A stretch of 64,000 nt of DNA from Weeksella massiliensis (GCA_000751595.1 CCMH01000008.1:81499-145498); one strand, 5' to 3'. Shown: positions 18,250 to 28,134, counted from the first letter of the stretch. Numbers and translations: made by a program. The notes: generated by a model from the letters alone, not told the origin.

Positions 18250-20046
18250 TCAATAATTTTCTTCCTCCTCATCAAGGGTGTGAGCTATTTTATCGATGTT
18301 GAGACTTCTTGCCATTGCATCAAAAATAGATTTGTATGTTCCGTTTTGTTTATATACTTCTTCGTGCACACCGTGTTCTACAATCATTCCTTCTTTCATC
18401 ACATAGGTATAATCAGCATCGATAATCTGAGAAATACTATGCGAAATCATAATTACAGTCCGATTTTTTTTTATAGCGTCTATACTTTTCTTTATTTGTT
18501 CGGTAGCAATCGCATCGAGGCTTGCCGTTGGTTCATCTAAAAAGATGATGGGTGGATTTTTAAGGAACATCCTTGCTATGGCAATTCTTTGTTGTTGGCC
18601 ACCTGAGAGCAATAAAGCTTTCGATTGATAACCTTCTGGTAACGAGAGTATTTGATCGTGAATCGATGCTTTTTTGGCAGCATCTTCTATTTCTTCTTGT
18701 GTCGCTTCTACTTTTCCGTAACGGATATTTTCTTCAATTGTACCATTGAAAATATGATTTTTTTGTAAAACCAAACCAATGTTTTCTCGTAAATAGTGAG
18801 TGTCATATTCTTGTAAATCAACACCATCTAAAGTGATTTTACCGTTATCGGGTTGATAAAATTTGTCTAACAAGTTGAGAATTGTACTTTTTCCTGCACC
18901 TGAAAGTCCAACCAAAGCTGTTATTTTATTGGGTTTGATGATTAGGTTGATGTCTTTTAGGGCATGAAATCCATTGGGATAACTAAAATTTACGCGTTGT
19001 ATGACAAATTCTCCTTTTAGTTTTTCGGGTTTGTAGGTTCCCGAATTTTCTGTTTCATCATCGGATTCTAAAATAGAAAAATAGGCTTCAGAATAGATCA
19101 ACGCATCATTCATTTCATCATAAATTCTGTGCAATTGACGTATCGGTGCCGAAACATTATTGAATAATAAAATATGAAACATAATCATCCCAATACTCAT
19201 CTCGCCGCGCAAAACAAAATAAGAAGTGAGGATAATGATAATGACAATTCCGATTTGTTCGGTGAACGATTTTACACCATCAAACAAGAAACTTGTTTTT
19301 CGGGTTTGCATCTGATTTTCGGTCAGACTTTTCTGCAAATTTAGCTGTTTACTACCTTCGATTTCTTCTCGGTTAAAGGATTTTATAACCGTTATCGATT
19401 CTATAATAGAAATAATTCCTTGTGATTTTTGTTCTCTAAAAGAACGTAGTTTTCGTCGCCAACCGCTTAATTTTTTGGCTTGTTTTTGAGTAATAAAAAA
19501 ATAGATGGGTAGGATGCAAAGTCCAACTAATCCTACATAGAAATTTGCTCTAAACATAAGATATAATGCTACAAAAGCATTGGCGAAAAGCGGTAAAATA
19601 TCGATGAAAAAATTCTGTACCAAACGCGTTAGACTTTCAATTCCGCGATCGATTCGGGTTTGTAATTTACCCGATTGATTGTTGTTATTGGTATAAAAAG
19701 CCATTCGATAGGTAAGAATTTTTTCAATAATCGCTTGGGCTAAATCTTGCGAAACCAAGATGCGTAACTTCTCACCGAAATATTTTTGTCCAAATGTAAC
19801 AATCGTTGTGAAAATTTCTTTGGCAATTAATGTTATCGATATGAAAAGTAAAATATTTTTACCTTCTTCTAATCCTTTCCCGTTTTCTACCAATTGATTA
19901 ATGCTATCTACAGTATATTGCAAAATGAGTGCATTCACTTGAGCTACCAAAGAGCCAATGAGTGTTAGAAAAAGCGTAGCAAAAACTAATTTTCGATAAG
20001 GTCGAACAAAAGGGTTTAATTTTTTAAACAGTAAAAAAATCGTCAT
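18250..20046 (-). CDS. ABC transporter, fused permease/ATPase (MsbA-like)
   Basis: Half-transporter of 598 residues with six transmembrane helices (about 20-310) followed by an ATPase domain. The nucleotide-binding motifs are complete: Walker A GLSGAGKST, signature LLSGGQQQRIA, Walker B IIFLDEPTASLD and the switch histidine in MISHSIS. This layout fits MsbA, lipid or peptide exporters; the substrate cannot be told. It lies 8 bp after the FUSC gene, so both are probably one transcript. Confidence 0.9.
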   Translation of the reverse strand: MTIFLLFKKLNPFVRPYRKLVFATLFLTLIGSLVAQVNALILQYTVDSINQLVENGKGLEEGKNILLFISITLIAKEIFTTIVTFGQKYFGEKLRILVSQDLAQAIIEKILTYRMAFYTNNNNQSGKLQTRIDRGIESLTRLVQNFFIDILPLFANAFVALYLMFRANFYVGLVGLCILPIYFFITQKQAKKLSGWRRKLRSFREQKSQGIISIIESITVIKSFNREEIEGSKQLNLQKSLTENQMQTRKTSFLFDGVKSFTEQIGIVIIIILTSYFVLRGEMSIGMIMFHILLFNNVSAPIRQLHRIYDEMNDALIYSEAYFSILESDDETENSGTYKPEKLKGEFVIQRVNFSYPNGFHALKDINLIIKPNKITALVGLSGAGKSTILNLLDKFYQPDNGKITLDGVDLQEYDTHYLRENIGLVLQKNHIFNGTIEENIRYGKVEATQEEIEDAAKKASIHDQILSLPEGYQSKALLLSGGQQQRIAIARMFLKNPPIIFLDEPTASLDAIATEQIKKSIDAIKKNRTVIMISHSISQIIDADYTYVMKEGMIVEHGVHEEVYKQNGTYKSIFDAMARSLNIDKIAHTLDEEEENY

Positions 20047-20054
20047 ACGTTGAT

Positions 20055-22205
20055 TTATTTAGCCGCTAAAATTCGTTTGGTCAATCGGTGATAATCATTA
20101 CTAATATCGTACACATTCTCGATTAGATCGTTGATTGCTTGCGATTCTTGATCCGTTTTTAGTTCTTCTATTAGTGGAATATTGACTTCTATTTGAGAAT
20201 ATTTTAGCTTGTTGGTATAGGGTTCGAATAAGCGAATTGTTTGCAACATTTGAGCCAAGGTTTTCCGAATAGTTTTGATTTGATCATCGGTCAATTCATA
20301 ACTATGATTTTGTTTCAGAATAGAATTAATTCCTGTTGCGTAAGAAGTAAACATATGGTTGAGAATCGTAAACTGGTTGAGGTCTTTTACGATAATCTGT
20401 TTACCTTTTGGCTCAGAAATCATGCGTTGGAAAGTGGACGTAATTTCGGCCATTCGGATAAAAACTTCTTTTCTTGCCAATTTATAATCCGTTTCGTTGA
20501 CTTCATTTTTTAGCAAACGCGCATAGATATAATATAGAAAATTGTAATTGGCAATTAAATTTCCACGGATATTCTGACGCAGATTGGCGCTTTCCCAATT
20601 CGGAAAAATAATATAGCTCGATAAAAAAGCCAAAAATCCACCAATAAAGGTATCCATCAAACGCTCTTGAATAACTTGAATCGAATTTAGACCCGAAATC
20701 AAACTAAAAGACAACATTAGATAGGAGGTAAGGAACATTGTCCCAATCACATATTTATGGCGAATAAAGGTGTAATTGAGTAACATCAAGATAATCATCA
20801 AGGTATAAAGCACCAAATCATTATCGATAAAAACCACGATCAAAACCCCAATCAATCCACCCAAAATTGTACCTTCTAATCGTTGGAAGTTTCGTTTCTT
20901 CGTAACACTAAAGCCGGGTTTCATGATCACAATTATCGTCATAATCAACCAATAAGTGTGGGTAGATGTTGGTAGGATAAAAGTGATGAGATAACCGATA
21001 AACACAACGATTGTAAGTCGAAGTGCATGCCGCATGTGCGAAGATTTTAAGGTAAAATTATCGAGAAGTTTACGTAAACGAAAATCCTGATTCGGACGAA
21101 ATTGCTCGTAATGATCCAAAGGATTTTTTTTGTTTTCGTTGAATTCTGTCGAACGCGTAAAACGATAAATATATTTCACCTTAGAAACCATATTTTTTAG
21201 GTTGACATAAATGCGCGAAAAAACATAAATATTGTATCCAGCTTTTTGCATCTCATCGATTTCATTGCTTAGTTTTTCTAATTCTTTATCGAGGTTGATA
21301 CGTTCTTTCGGTAGTTTATTGGCATTGATACAGTAAGCGATATAGTCTAATTCATTGGCAATTCTGTTGAGGATTTTGTAGATAATCTTCATGATTTTTT
21401 GCCCATGATAGTCTTTTCGCATTTTCACCATATCGTAGTGCGAGCTACTCACAATCTCGAAAAGATCGTTCATGTCAGAAAAAATAAATACAATAGAACG
21501 GCCAATCGAGGTGGTATCTTTCACCAACTTTTTGTCGGCATATATCAACTCTCTTACCAAGTTTTGTTTGTCATTGACGTCGACTTGTTTTTTGAGTAGT
21601 AGATTGATTTTTTCATCCAAATCACTATCAACATCATAAAAAGAAGCTTTGATCCGAACATAATCAGCAATCTGCAACATGCATTCAGACAGCATTTGTT
21701 GCGCCATTCTATAGGGTCTGAATTTAGAAATCAGCAAACTTACCGTCGTGTACCAAACGGCTCCAGAAGTAATAATCAAAGCATATTCGATCGGGTTGAA
21801 ACCAATATCTCGAAAGACATTCATGTTCATCACCATTGTCATCATTGCGGCTTGTCCGACTGAACTTGCTTTTTGTCCGAAAACCGCCAACGTACTCATC
21901 GAAAAACACAGCAAACACAATGCAATGCCCATCATGATGGGGAGCATATTGAGGCTTTTGGTTATTGCTGTGATGAAAAAAATTAGGAAACAAGTAATAA
22001 AAAGAGTATTTCTTCTTTCTTTAAAAGGTCCCGGAATATCGGGGATATGTACAAGAATTACCCCCAAACTAATGGAAACACCCAAATACATTTGCCCGAA
22101 ATAACTGCACACCACCGGAGGTATGAGAATGCAAAATGAAGTCTTTACGCCGTCGGATAAAGCTTCACTGTACAAAAAATTTTCGAGTTTGTTCTGAAGT
22201 TTCAA
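20055..22205 (-). CDS. FUSC family membrane protein (YccS/YhfK-like)
   Basis: 716 residues with two membrane blocks: about residues 20-165 and about 395-545, each with several helices, separated and followed by large soluble helical domains. This duplicated arrangement is typical of the fusaric-acid-resistance-like FUSC superfamily and of the AaeB/YccS proteins (family knowledge). The second block has YWLIMTIIVIMKPGFSVTKK followed by RNFQRLEGTILGGLIGVLIV, a conserved landmark (xxPxxxxxxxRxxxRxxGTxxG). Function is probably export of aromatic or other small compounds, but this is inferred from the family only. Confidence 0.85.
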   Translation of the reverse strand: MKLQNKLENFLYSEALSDGVKTSFCILIPPVVCSYFGQMYLGVSISLGVILVHIPDIPGPFKERRNTLFITCFLIFFITAITKSLNMLPIMMGIALCLLCFSMSTLAVFGQKASSVGQAAMMTMVMNMNVFRDIGFNPIEYALIITSGAVWYTTVSLLISKFRPYRMAQQMLSECMLQIADYVRIKASFYDVDSDLDEKINLLLKKQVDVNDKQNLVRELIYADKKLVKDTTSIGRSIVFIFSDMNDLFEIVSSSHYDMVKMRKDYHGQKIMKIIYKILNRIANELDYIAYCINANKLPKERINLDKELEKLSNEIDEMQKAGYNIYVFSRIYVNLKNMVSKVKYIYRFTRSTEFNENKKNPLDHYEQFRPNQDFRLRKLLDNFTLKSSHMRHALRLTIVVFIGYLITFILPTSTHTYWLIMTIIVIMKPGFSVTKKRNFQRLEGTILGGLIGVLIVVFIDNDLVLYTLMIILMLLNYTFIRHKYVIGTMFLTSYLMLSFSLISGLNSIQVIQERLMDTFIGGFLAFLSSYIIFPNWESANLRQNIRGNLIANYNFLYYIYARLLKNEVNETDYKLARKEVFIRMAEITSTFQRMISEPKGKQIIVKDLNQFTILNHMFTSYATGINSILKQNHSYELTDDQIKTIRKTLAQMLQTIRLFEPYTNKLKYSQIEVNIPLIEELKTDQESQAINDLIENVYDISNDYHRLTKRILAAK

Positions 22206-22261
22206 TGGTTTTGATTTGTTGCTAAATTAGCAAAGAGTTCTTTATTTTACTAGTTTTCGAA

Positions 22262-23437
22262 CTACTTTTGTTGCACTCGTTTTGTTAAGAAAATATCAAA
22301 TCCGGCCATCGTCTGACAAAAAATAATAGTTTGATCTCCACCATCTTTTATTTTGAATTTCTTTTTAAGAATATCTATATTTTGATTATAATTTTTCACC
22401 AAAACATTGGCTTTCAGACCAGAAATTTCTTTTTTGGGATGTTCTACTTTTTGGATGATTTCGAAAACTTTACCCGGAAAGTTTTCGATTAATTTTTCCG
22501 AAGTATATAAATGTGTGTTTTGATGCAGTTTTATTACTGGAAATCGCTGACTCAATAATTTAAATGCACCAGCTTTCAGAATGGCCGCATTGGGTTCGTA
22601 TAGATAGTGTTGCGCTTCTGATAATTGGGCGTTTGCGTTCGTTTCTTCCTCATACCAAAAAGAAAAATTTTCTTGATCGGTTTGTAGGTTGACACAAACA
22701 ATTTTTGGGTTATAATGTTGGGTGCTTCGATCGAGATAAAGTAACAATTCTTTCATCTCATTTTTCACCGCTACCAAATGAATTTCTTTTATGTGTTCTA
22801 CCTGAATAATGGTTGCAGAAAGGTCGAGCAAGGGCGAAAGTTTCACCATCAACTGATCGGTTCTTGTCCAGAAATCGCTTAAATAATCTAAAATATTTGG
22901 TTCTAATTCATCCAACATAAATTTTCTTCCGACCGAATTTCTTCGTGCAGGATCGAGGTAGATACAATCGAAATGTTGTTGCGGAAAACGAGAAAAATAG
23001 GTCTGAAAATCACCTTCGAAACAAGCTAAGTTTGCCTCCAAAGTTGTGGCATTGCTTGCAACAATTTCACTAAGGTTTTGATTTTTTTCGACATGTATTA
23101 CTTTATCAAAAGTGGATGAAAAGGCTAAACTATCCATTCCAAAACCAGCCGTTAAATCAATAATATTTTCTCCTTTTACCAACGACGCTTTGTAGTTCGC
23201 TGTCGCTTCTGAGCTCGCTTGCTCGAGGTTAATGGTTGGAGGATAATAAATACGTGGCGTTTGAAAAAGTAATGGGAATTTTTTTTGTGCAATCTGTCGT
23301 CCCTTCAATTGTTGCGCAATTTCGGCAGCAGAAATCGAAGGGAATGGAGATTTGCTCAACGATATTTTTTGATGATTTTCGTGATTTATCGATGCTAAAT
23401 ATTGTTGAAATTCTGGATCTAAGATGGCTTTATTCAC
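22262..23437 (-). CDS. Class I SAM-dependent methyltransferase with THUMP-like domain
   Basis: 391 residues. The central Rossmann methyltransferase fold shows motif I DLTAGFGMDSLAFS (about 95-108), an acidic strand end VIHVEKN, and motif IV YLDPARR (about 160-166). The C-terminal region resembles the THUMP-like domain of an uncharacterised Bacteroidetes methyltransferase group; an RNA substrate is likely but unproven. The gene is 12 bp after mutA and ends a group with divIC/ftsB-like and udk genes, all leftward. Confidence 0.82.
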   Translation of the reverse strand: MNKAILDPEFQQYLASINHENHQKISLSKSPFPSISAAEIAQQLKGRQIAQKKFPLLFQTPRIYYPPTINLEQASSEATANYKASLVKGENIIDLTAGFGMDSLAFSSTFDKVIHVEKNQNLSEIVASNATTLEANLACFEGDFQTYFSRFPQQHFDCIYLDPARRNSVGRKFMLDELEPNILDYLSDFWTRTDQLMVKLSPLLDLSATIIQVEHIKEIHLVAVKNEMKELLLYLDRSTQHYNPKIVCVNLQTDQENFSFWYEEETNANAQLSEAQHYLYEPNAAILKAGAFKLLSQRFPVIKLHQNTHLYTSEKLIENFPGKVFEIIQKVEHPKKEISGLKANVLVKNYNQNIDILKKKFKIKDGGDQTIIFCQTMAGFDIFLTKRVQQK

Positions 23438-23449
23438 CTCTTTTTACGT

Positions 23450-24730
23450 TTATTTACGCTCTTCTTCTTCAGCTAATCTTGTGGGAACAATTGGAATAAA
23501 AAGGGCGTCTTTGGTAATTTTTTCTTTTCTTTCTACGTTTTTTTTCTCGTCCGGATTTCTAAATTTATTCACCCCAATTAATGAAATCTTTCCATCTTGG
23601 AAATCATTTTTTTCTTTTTTGTCAGATGAATAAACCAACTCTTGGATAGTGTTATTTTCTAATCCAGCAATGAAACCTCCGTAATTATGCAAGGTTTTGA
23701 AAAGTTCTAAGGCTTTTTCGGCTAACTGGTTGGTAAGACTTTCTAAATAAAAACTTCCAGCAACCGGATCTGTATATTGATCCATAAACGATTCTCTTTT
23801 TAGCAATAACTGTTGTTTCGCAGCAACTTCTTGTCCAAAAGCGGTATCATTCGTCAATTCATCATATGAGTGAATATATACCGCATCGGCGCTACCTAAA
23901 ATTGCAGAATTTGCTTCGATTGTTGAACGAATCACATTATTATAAATGTCTAATTTCGATTTGTTTCGTTGCGAGTTTTCGACAAATAAAAAGGTGTAAT
24001 CGTCTAAACCATATTGTTCGGTGATAAGTTTCCACAAGAAACGAAAAGCGCGAAGTTTGGCAATTTCGAAAAAGAAATTACTGCCTACCGCCATTTTAAA
24101 ATAGATTTTAGAGGCAACTTCTTTTCCAAAAAGATCCAAATATTCTGCACCATGCAAAAGCGCCAAAGCCAATTGCTGCACATGATTTGCACCAGCATTT
24201 TGATAAATGTCTGCTTGGATAGAGATTGCTTTTTCTAAAGAAGCTAATTGAAGAATTTTTTGGGTATGTTCGATTGTTTCTTCTTTCGAATTGAAATTCC
24301 ATAATCCATTTTGAGCAAAATAACCCACAGGATCAAAATCCAAATAAGTAAGATTTGGTAATTTCGATAATTGCTCTAAATCTGCTTTTTCTTCTGCATT
24401 GTACCTAACAAAAAGATCGAGATAGGGAGCAGGTTTGGTTTCGATAGCTTCTTGCGCTGTTAGAGTAAAACCATAGAGAAAACTATCGTCTTGTTGAGGA
24501 TTTCCATTGTATTTGGCAATAATTTTCCAATCTTTTGCTTGGCGTGGCAATGGTTGCAATTGTGCATAATCCACATCGTTTTTGGTATAAAGTGGTTTCA
24601 CATTTATATCATCACGTGTTCCCCAAACCAACGTTTCGTTATAATCCAAGCCTTTTAATTCGGCTTGTACTTGTAGTTTCCATTCCTTATCGGTAATGGT
24701 CGGAAAATTATCAAATATATTATTTTTCAT
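23450..24730 (-). CDS. mutA: Methylmalonyl-CoA mutase small subunit
   Basis: 426 residues, similar to the non-catalytic or partly degenerate small subunit of adenosylcobalamin-dependent methylmalonyl-CoA mutase, which interconverts succinyl-CoA and methylmalonyl-CoA. Landmarks: EWKLQVQAELKGLDYNETLVW at the start, the barrel segment GANHVQQLALALLHGAEYLD, and QEVAAKQQLLLKRESFMDQYTDPVAGSFYLE near the end (split here for family recognition). There is no C-terminal cobalamin-binding domain, as expected for this subunit in Bacteroidetes. The large-subunit gene mutB is not in the window. Its start overlaps the previous gene by 11 bp. Confidence 0.85.
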   Translation of the reverse strand: MKNNIFDNFPTITDKEWKLQVQAELKGLDYNETLVWGTRDDINVKPLYTKNDVDYAQLQPLPRQAKDWKIIAKYNGNPQQDDSFLYGFTLTAQEAIETKPAPYLDLFVRYNAEEKADLEQLSKLPNLTYLDFDPVGYFAQNGLWNFNSKEETIEHTQKILQLASLEKAISIQADIYQNAGANHVQQLALALLHGAEYLDLFGKEVASKIYFKMAVGSNFFFEIAKLRAFRFLWKLITEQYGLDDYTFLFVENSQRNKSKLDIYNNVIRSTIEANSAILGSADAVYIHSYDELTNDTAFGQEVAAKQQLLLKRESFMDQYTDPVAGSFYLESLTNQLAEKALELFKTLHNYGGFIAGLENNTIQELVYSSDKKEKNDFQDGKISLIGVNKFRNPDEKKNVERKEKITKDALFIPIVPTRLAEEEERK

Positions 24731-25091
24731 TTTTCACAGAATCTTGTTTAACTATCCTTTCTTCTTGGATAATAAAAATATCTTCGTTTTTTCTTTTTAA
24801 GAAATGTTTTTCTCGCGCGATGCGTTCTAATTCGGCCGGATTATTTTTCAAGTCATTCAAACGATCAGATTCTTCTGTCAGTTTTTCTTGATAATATTGT
24901 TCATCTTCTTCAAGAGCTTTTATTTCCTTGTAGCGTTGAATATGCACCAAGACCGAGTTTTGGTCTAAAAAAATCATCCAAATAGCAAATGCTGCACTCA
25001 CAATAAAGTATCTGTTTAGGAAAAAAGAATACCATTTTCGATTGGTTTTCTCCGCTTCTTCATAGAATTTTTCTTGGTCTTGATCAGGCAT
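24720..25091 (-). CDS. FtsB/DivIC-like septum formation initiator
   Basis: Small bitopic division protein of 123 residues. A single transmembrane segment (RYFIVSAAFAIWMIFLDQNS, about 27-46) is followed by a coiled coil (about 50-95, YKEIKALEEDEQYYQEKLTE) and the typical end AREKHFLKRKNEDIFII, where the family shows ARExxxxxKxxEEx. It overlaps udk by 8 bp upstream and mutA by 11 bp downstream, so translation is likely coupled. Confidence 0.87.
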   Translation of the reverse strand: MPDQDQEKFYEEAEKTNRKWYSFFLNRYFIVSAAFAIWMIFLDQNSVLVHIQRYKEIKALEEDEQYYQEKLTEESDRLNDLKNNPAELERIAREKHFLKRKNEDIFIIQEERIVKQDSVKNEK

Positions 25092-25710
25092 TGGTTTTTG
25101 AGTTTAATTTCTCTTTGATTACCGAAGATAGTAAAGTTATGGCAACTTCATTTTTCTTTTTCATATTTGGGATGATAATATCGGCATAATTCTTAGAAGG
25201 CTCAATAAATTGTTGATGCATCGGTTTCAACGTTTTCTGATATCGATTCAATACCTCATCCAAATCGCGCCCTCTTTCTTGTATATCTCGTCTTATCCTT
25301 CTTATCAAACGCTCATCAGAATCTGCATGAACAAAAATTTTCACATCAAAAAGATCTCGAAGGGCAGGGTCGGTTAAAACCAAAATACCTTCTACAATAA
25401 TAACATCTTTCGGATGCGTCAAAATCGTATCCTCTGTGCGAGAATGCGTAATGAACGAATAAATAGGTTGCTCTACTGCAAGTCCGTTTTTCAGTTGTTG
25501 TACATGTTCTACTAACAGCTCAAAATCAATCGAACGTGGATGATCAAAATTGACTTTCGATCGTTCTTCAAACGATAAATGTTCGTTGTTTTTGTAATAA
25601 TTATCTTGTGAAATAACGATTACGCTTTCAGTATTTAAGTTTTTTAAAATGTTGTTTACCACAGTGGTTTTTCCAGAACCTGTTCCTCCAGCAATTCCTA
25701 TTACTAACAT
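25084..25710 (-). CDS. udk: Uridine kinase
   Basis: 208 residues; phosphorylates uridine and cytidine in pyrimidine salvage. The P-loop GIAGGTGSGKTT is at about 5-16; SQDNYYKN and FDHPRSIDF are the substrate-side motifs of the family; VIVEGILVL is the Walker B-like strand; RRIRRDIQERGR is the LID. Length is typical. It heads the leftward group udk, ftsB-like, mutA, methyltransferase. Confidence 0.95.
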   Translation of the reverse strand: MLVIGIAGGTGSGKTTVVNNILKNLNTESVIVISQDNYYKNNEHLSFEERSKVNFDHPRSIDFELLVEHVQQLKNGLAVEQPIYSFITHSRTEDTILTHPKDVIIVEGILVLTDPALRDLFDVKIFVHADSDERLIRRIRRDIQERGRDLDEVLNRYQKTLKPMHQQFIEPSKNYADIIIPNMKKKNEVAITLLSSVIKEKLNSKTNA

Positions 25711-25867
25711 CAGAAAAGAATTTTTTATAAATATGGGCTAAAGGTACGATTTTTTGATGCAAGCTTGAAACGATTTTTTTCATAAATCTCATCTTATATA
25801 ATTCGAATATTTTCAAGAAACAAGGTTTTTTTCTTACATTTAAACTATATAAAAACCATCTTTCACT
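25711..25867. other. Intergenic region between udk and the DUF4126 remnant
   Basis: AT-rich, 157 bp. It must hold the udk promoter on the minus strand and any former promoter of the rightward DUF4126 remnant. I see no exact TAnnTTTG box with a good -33 partner on either strand, and no gene. Confidence 0.4.
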
Positions 25868-26140
25868 ATGATGTTATCAACTTTATTTTATCTTTTTTTA
25901 GGAGTCTGATTAGCCGCAGCATCAGGTTTTCGTGTTTTTTGTCCCTATTTATTCTAAGCGTAGCAGCTCATTTTGACGAAAATTAATTGCCGCTTTCCGA
26001 GCAATGGCAATGGGTGGGAAGCGTACGAGCGATGATTACTTTTGGTTCCTATCACTTTTTTGTTAACCATTATTGTCTTGGTTTTTGTTTGGATCGCTTG
26101 GGGAAAAATCAAAAAACGCCCTCAGGAGAAAGTGCAATAA
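25868..26140 (+). pseudogene. DUF4126 family membrane protein, decayed remnant
   Basis: Three pieces of one family can be read in order. From the ATG at 25868 the frame gives a hydrophobic start, then LAAASGFRVF, the N-terminal landmark of DUF4126, but with in-frame stops TGA (25907), TAA (25955) and TAG (25961). The next piece, LPLSEQWQWVGSVRAMITFG, continues the family but in another frame (from about 25984). The last piece, TIIVLVFVWIAWGKIKKRPQ to TAA at 26138, is back in the first frame and resembles the family's C-terminal helix and basic tail. The total is only about 90 codons against roughly 190 usually, so a large middle part is deleted. Confidence 0.75.
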
Positions 26141-26163
26141 ACCTTCTGTTAGAGGACGTTTTT
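26112..26163 (-). terminator. Long-loop hairpin after the thioesterase gene
   Basis: Arms AAAAACGCCCTC (26112-26123) and GAGGACGTTTTT (26152-26163) pair over 12 bp with one G-U or mismatch, with a loop of about 28 nt. On the minus strand it is followed by T-rich sequence and lies just past the thioesterase stop. It also overlaps the end of the DUF4126 remnant. Confidence 0.5.
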
Positions 26164-26184
26164 GGTAGGATATAATCAAAAAGA

Positions 26185-27045
26185 CTAAGTCATCGGACGA
26201 ATTAATCCTTCTTGTGTAACTGATGCTATGAGTTCACCGTTTCGATTGAAAACATTTCCTCTGGTAAATCCTCTTGCCCCTGAAGCATTAGGACTATCCA
26301 TCGAAAATAAAATCCAATCAGTGATGTCTGGTTTTCTGAAAAACCAAATCGAATGATCTAAACTTGCCATTTGTGTATTACCAAAATGCGCTTTCTCTGC
26401 ATGCGGACGAAGAGCTGTTCCTAATATATTATAATCAGATGCATACGTAATTAATTGATGCAGAGCAGCTAAGTTGTAATCGTTATTGGCATGTTTAAAT
26501 TTCACCCAAACATTCCAATTCGTAGAATGGTTTTCTCTTTTTAATGGATTATCCAATTCTACCGGTTTGAAATCGATAGGACGTTCGGTATCTAAAAAAG
26601 TAAATAATCTGCTTGGTAAAAAGCTCCCATATTTACTTTTTATGTCATTCCAACTAATCAATTCTTCTGGAAGTGCCACTTTCGGCATTTCAATTTGATG
26701 AGTGTAACCTTCTTGCGACAATTGAAAAGAAGCGGCCATCATAAAAATTGTTTTATCATCTTGTAGGGCAATTACCGAGCGCGTGGTAAAACTCCCGCCG
26801 TCGCGAAGGTTGGTTACTTGATAATGAATATCTTTTTTCAGGTCGCCAGGTAAGATGAAATAACTATGCAACGAATGACAAAAACGATCTTTTGGTACGG
26901 TCTGATAAGCTGCGCTTAGCGCTTGTGCTACCACCTGACCACCAAATACACTTCGACTTCCCATGTAATTATTCTTCCCAACAAAATCTATATTGTTATC
27001 GGTTTGAAGCGCTAACAAATCGATGAGTTCTTGAGTTGTTTGCAT
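26185..27045 (-). CDS. tesB: Acyl-CoA thioesterase II (TesB-like)
   Basis: 286 residues with the double hot-dog fold of TesB; hydrolyses acyl-CoA to fatty acid and CoA. Landmarks: FVGKNNYMGSRSVFGGQVVA near the start (GGQVxxQAL motif), FCHSLHSYFILPGD, and in the second half ASLDHSIWFFRKPDITDWIL. The length is normal. It lies 4 bp downstream of the nitronate monooxygenase-like gene on the same strand, suggesting a shared role in fatty-acid or acyl-CoA clean-up. Confidence 0.92.
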   Translation of the reverse strand: MQTTQELIDLLALQTDNNIDFVGKNNYMGSRSVFGGQVVAQALSAAYQTVPKDRFCHSLHSYFILPGDLKKDIHYQVTNLRDGGSFTTRSVIALQDDKTIFMMAASFQLSQEGYTHQIEMPKVALPEELISWNDIKSKYGSFLPSRLFTFLDTERPIDFKPVELDNPLKRENHSTNWNVWVKFKHANNDYNLAALHQLITYASDYNILGTALRPHAEKAHFGNTQMASLDHSIWFFRKPDITDWILFSMDSPNASGARGFTRGNVFNRNGELIASVTQEGLIRPMT

Positions 27046-27049
27046 GGTT

Positions 27050-28015
27050 TTAGAATTTCAACGAGTCTAGGATTTTTTGATTTGCTTGTAGGTGAGATTT
27101 GTATTCTTGTTTCAATCGATTGATCAAATCTTCGGTACTCAAAATATCATGAATACCCGAAACGCCATGTCCGGCAGACCAAATGTCTTTCCAAGCTTTA
27201 TGGCCTTCGTGTCCAATCAATTCAGAAAAATCTTCTTCTTTTTTATGATCGATATCCAAACCAGAATGAACAATACTTGGTTTGAGGAAATTGGCATTTA
27301 CCCCCGAAATTCCGTCAGTGTAAAAAATATCTTCGAATGTAGAGTCCACCAACATTTGTTTGTATGCTTCATCAGCTTGTGCTTCTTTGGTTGCAATAAA
27401 ACGCGTTCCCATATAAGCAAAATCAGCACCCATATTGAGGGCAGCCAAAACGTCGCCTCCGTTATTTATGGCGCCAGCAAGTAAAAGTGGACCATCATAA
27501 AAAGAACGAATATCGTCGATTAACGCAAAAGGATTGGCAGTTCCGGCATGGCCACCTGCACCTGTACAAACGGCAATAATTGCATCAACCCCAGCTTCTG
27601 CAGCCTTTTCTGCGTGTCTTTTTTTTATCACATCATGAAAAACTAATCCACCATAACTGTGTACAGCGTCAACTACTTGTTTCACAGCGCCTAGAGAAGT
27701 GATAATTAGCGGAACTTGGTATTTGATACACAAAGCCAAATCGGTTTCTAATCGTGGATTGGTTTTGTTAACAATCAGGTTTACTCCGAACGGAGCTGGT
27801 TTTTTGCCCGTTTCTTCTTCATGTTTTTTTAAGCCTTCGGTAATTTCTTTTAAGATATTTTCAAAGTCTTCGGCCGTTCTTCCGTTTAACGAAGGAACCG
27901 TTCCACAAACTCCATTTTTACAAGTTTCGATGACAAGTTTCGCGTTAGAAACAAGGAACATAGGTGATGCGACAATTGGTAAGTCGAGTTGGTTTTTAAA
28001 ATCTTCTATTGTCAT
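27050..28015 (-). CDS. Nitronate monooxygenase / FabK-like flavin enzyme
   Basis: 321 residues, FMN-dependent TIM barrel of the 2-nitropropane dioxygenase/enoyl-ACP reductase II family. Visible motifs are LPIVASPMFLVSNAKLV at the start, AVCTGAGGHAGTANPF with the family's glycine-rich flavin loop and nearby catalytic histidine, LLLAGAINNGGDVLAALNMG and GADFAYMGTRFIATKEA. Whether it oxidises nitronates or acts on another substrate cannot be told from sequence. It precedes tesB by 4 bp and is divergent from the MATE gene. Confidence 0.88.
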   Translation of the reverse strand: MTIEDFKNQLDLPIVASPMFLVSNAKLVIETCKNGVCGTVPSLNGRTAEDFENILKEITEGLKKHEEETGKKPAPFGVNLIVNKTNPRLETDLALCIKYQVPLIITSLGAVKQVVDAVHSYGGLVFHDVIKKRHAEKAAEAGVDAIIAVCTGAGGHAGTANPFALIDDIRSFYDGPLLLAGAINNGGDVLAALNMGADFAYMGTRFIATKEAQADEAYKQMLVDSTFEDIFYTDGISGVNANFLKPSIVHSGLDIDHKKEEDFSELIGHEGHKAWKDIWSAGHGVSGIHDILSTEDLINRLKQEYKSHLQANQKILDSLKF

Positions 28016-28134
28016 AACAATTTTCTATTAAGATACAGTTTTCTTTGCACGCAATTTAGAAAATAATATTTATTTACAATTTATTGATGAAAAGAAATCT
28101 ATTTTTACGGAAATTGCACCCATAAAACCAATAA

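Noticed and set aside
25987..26175. 62-codon open frame starting MPLSEQWQWV
   Set aside because: It is a middle fragment of the decayed DUF4126 gene read through a frame change, not an independent gene.
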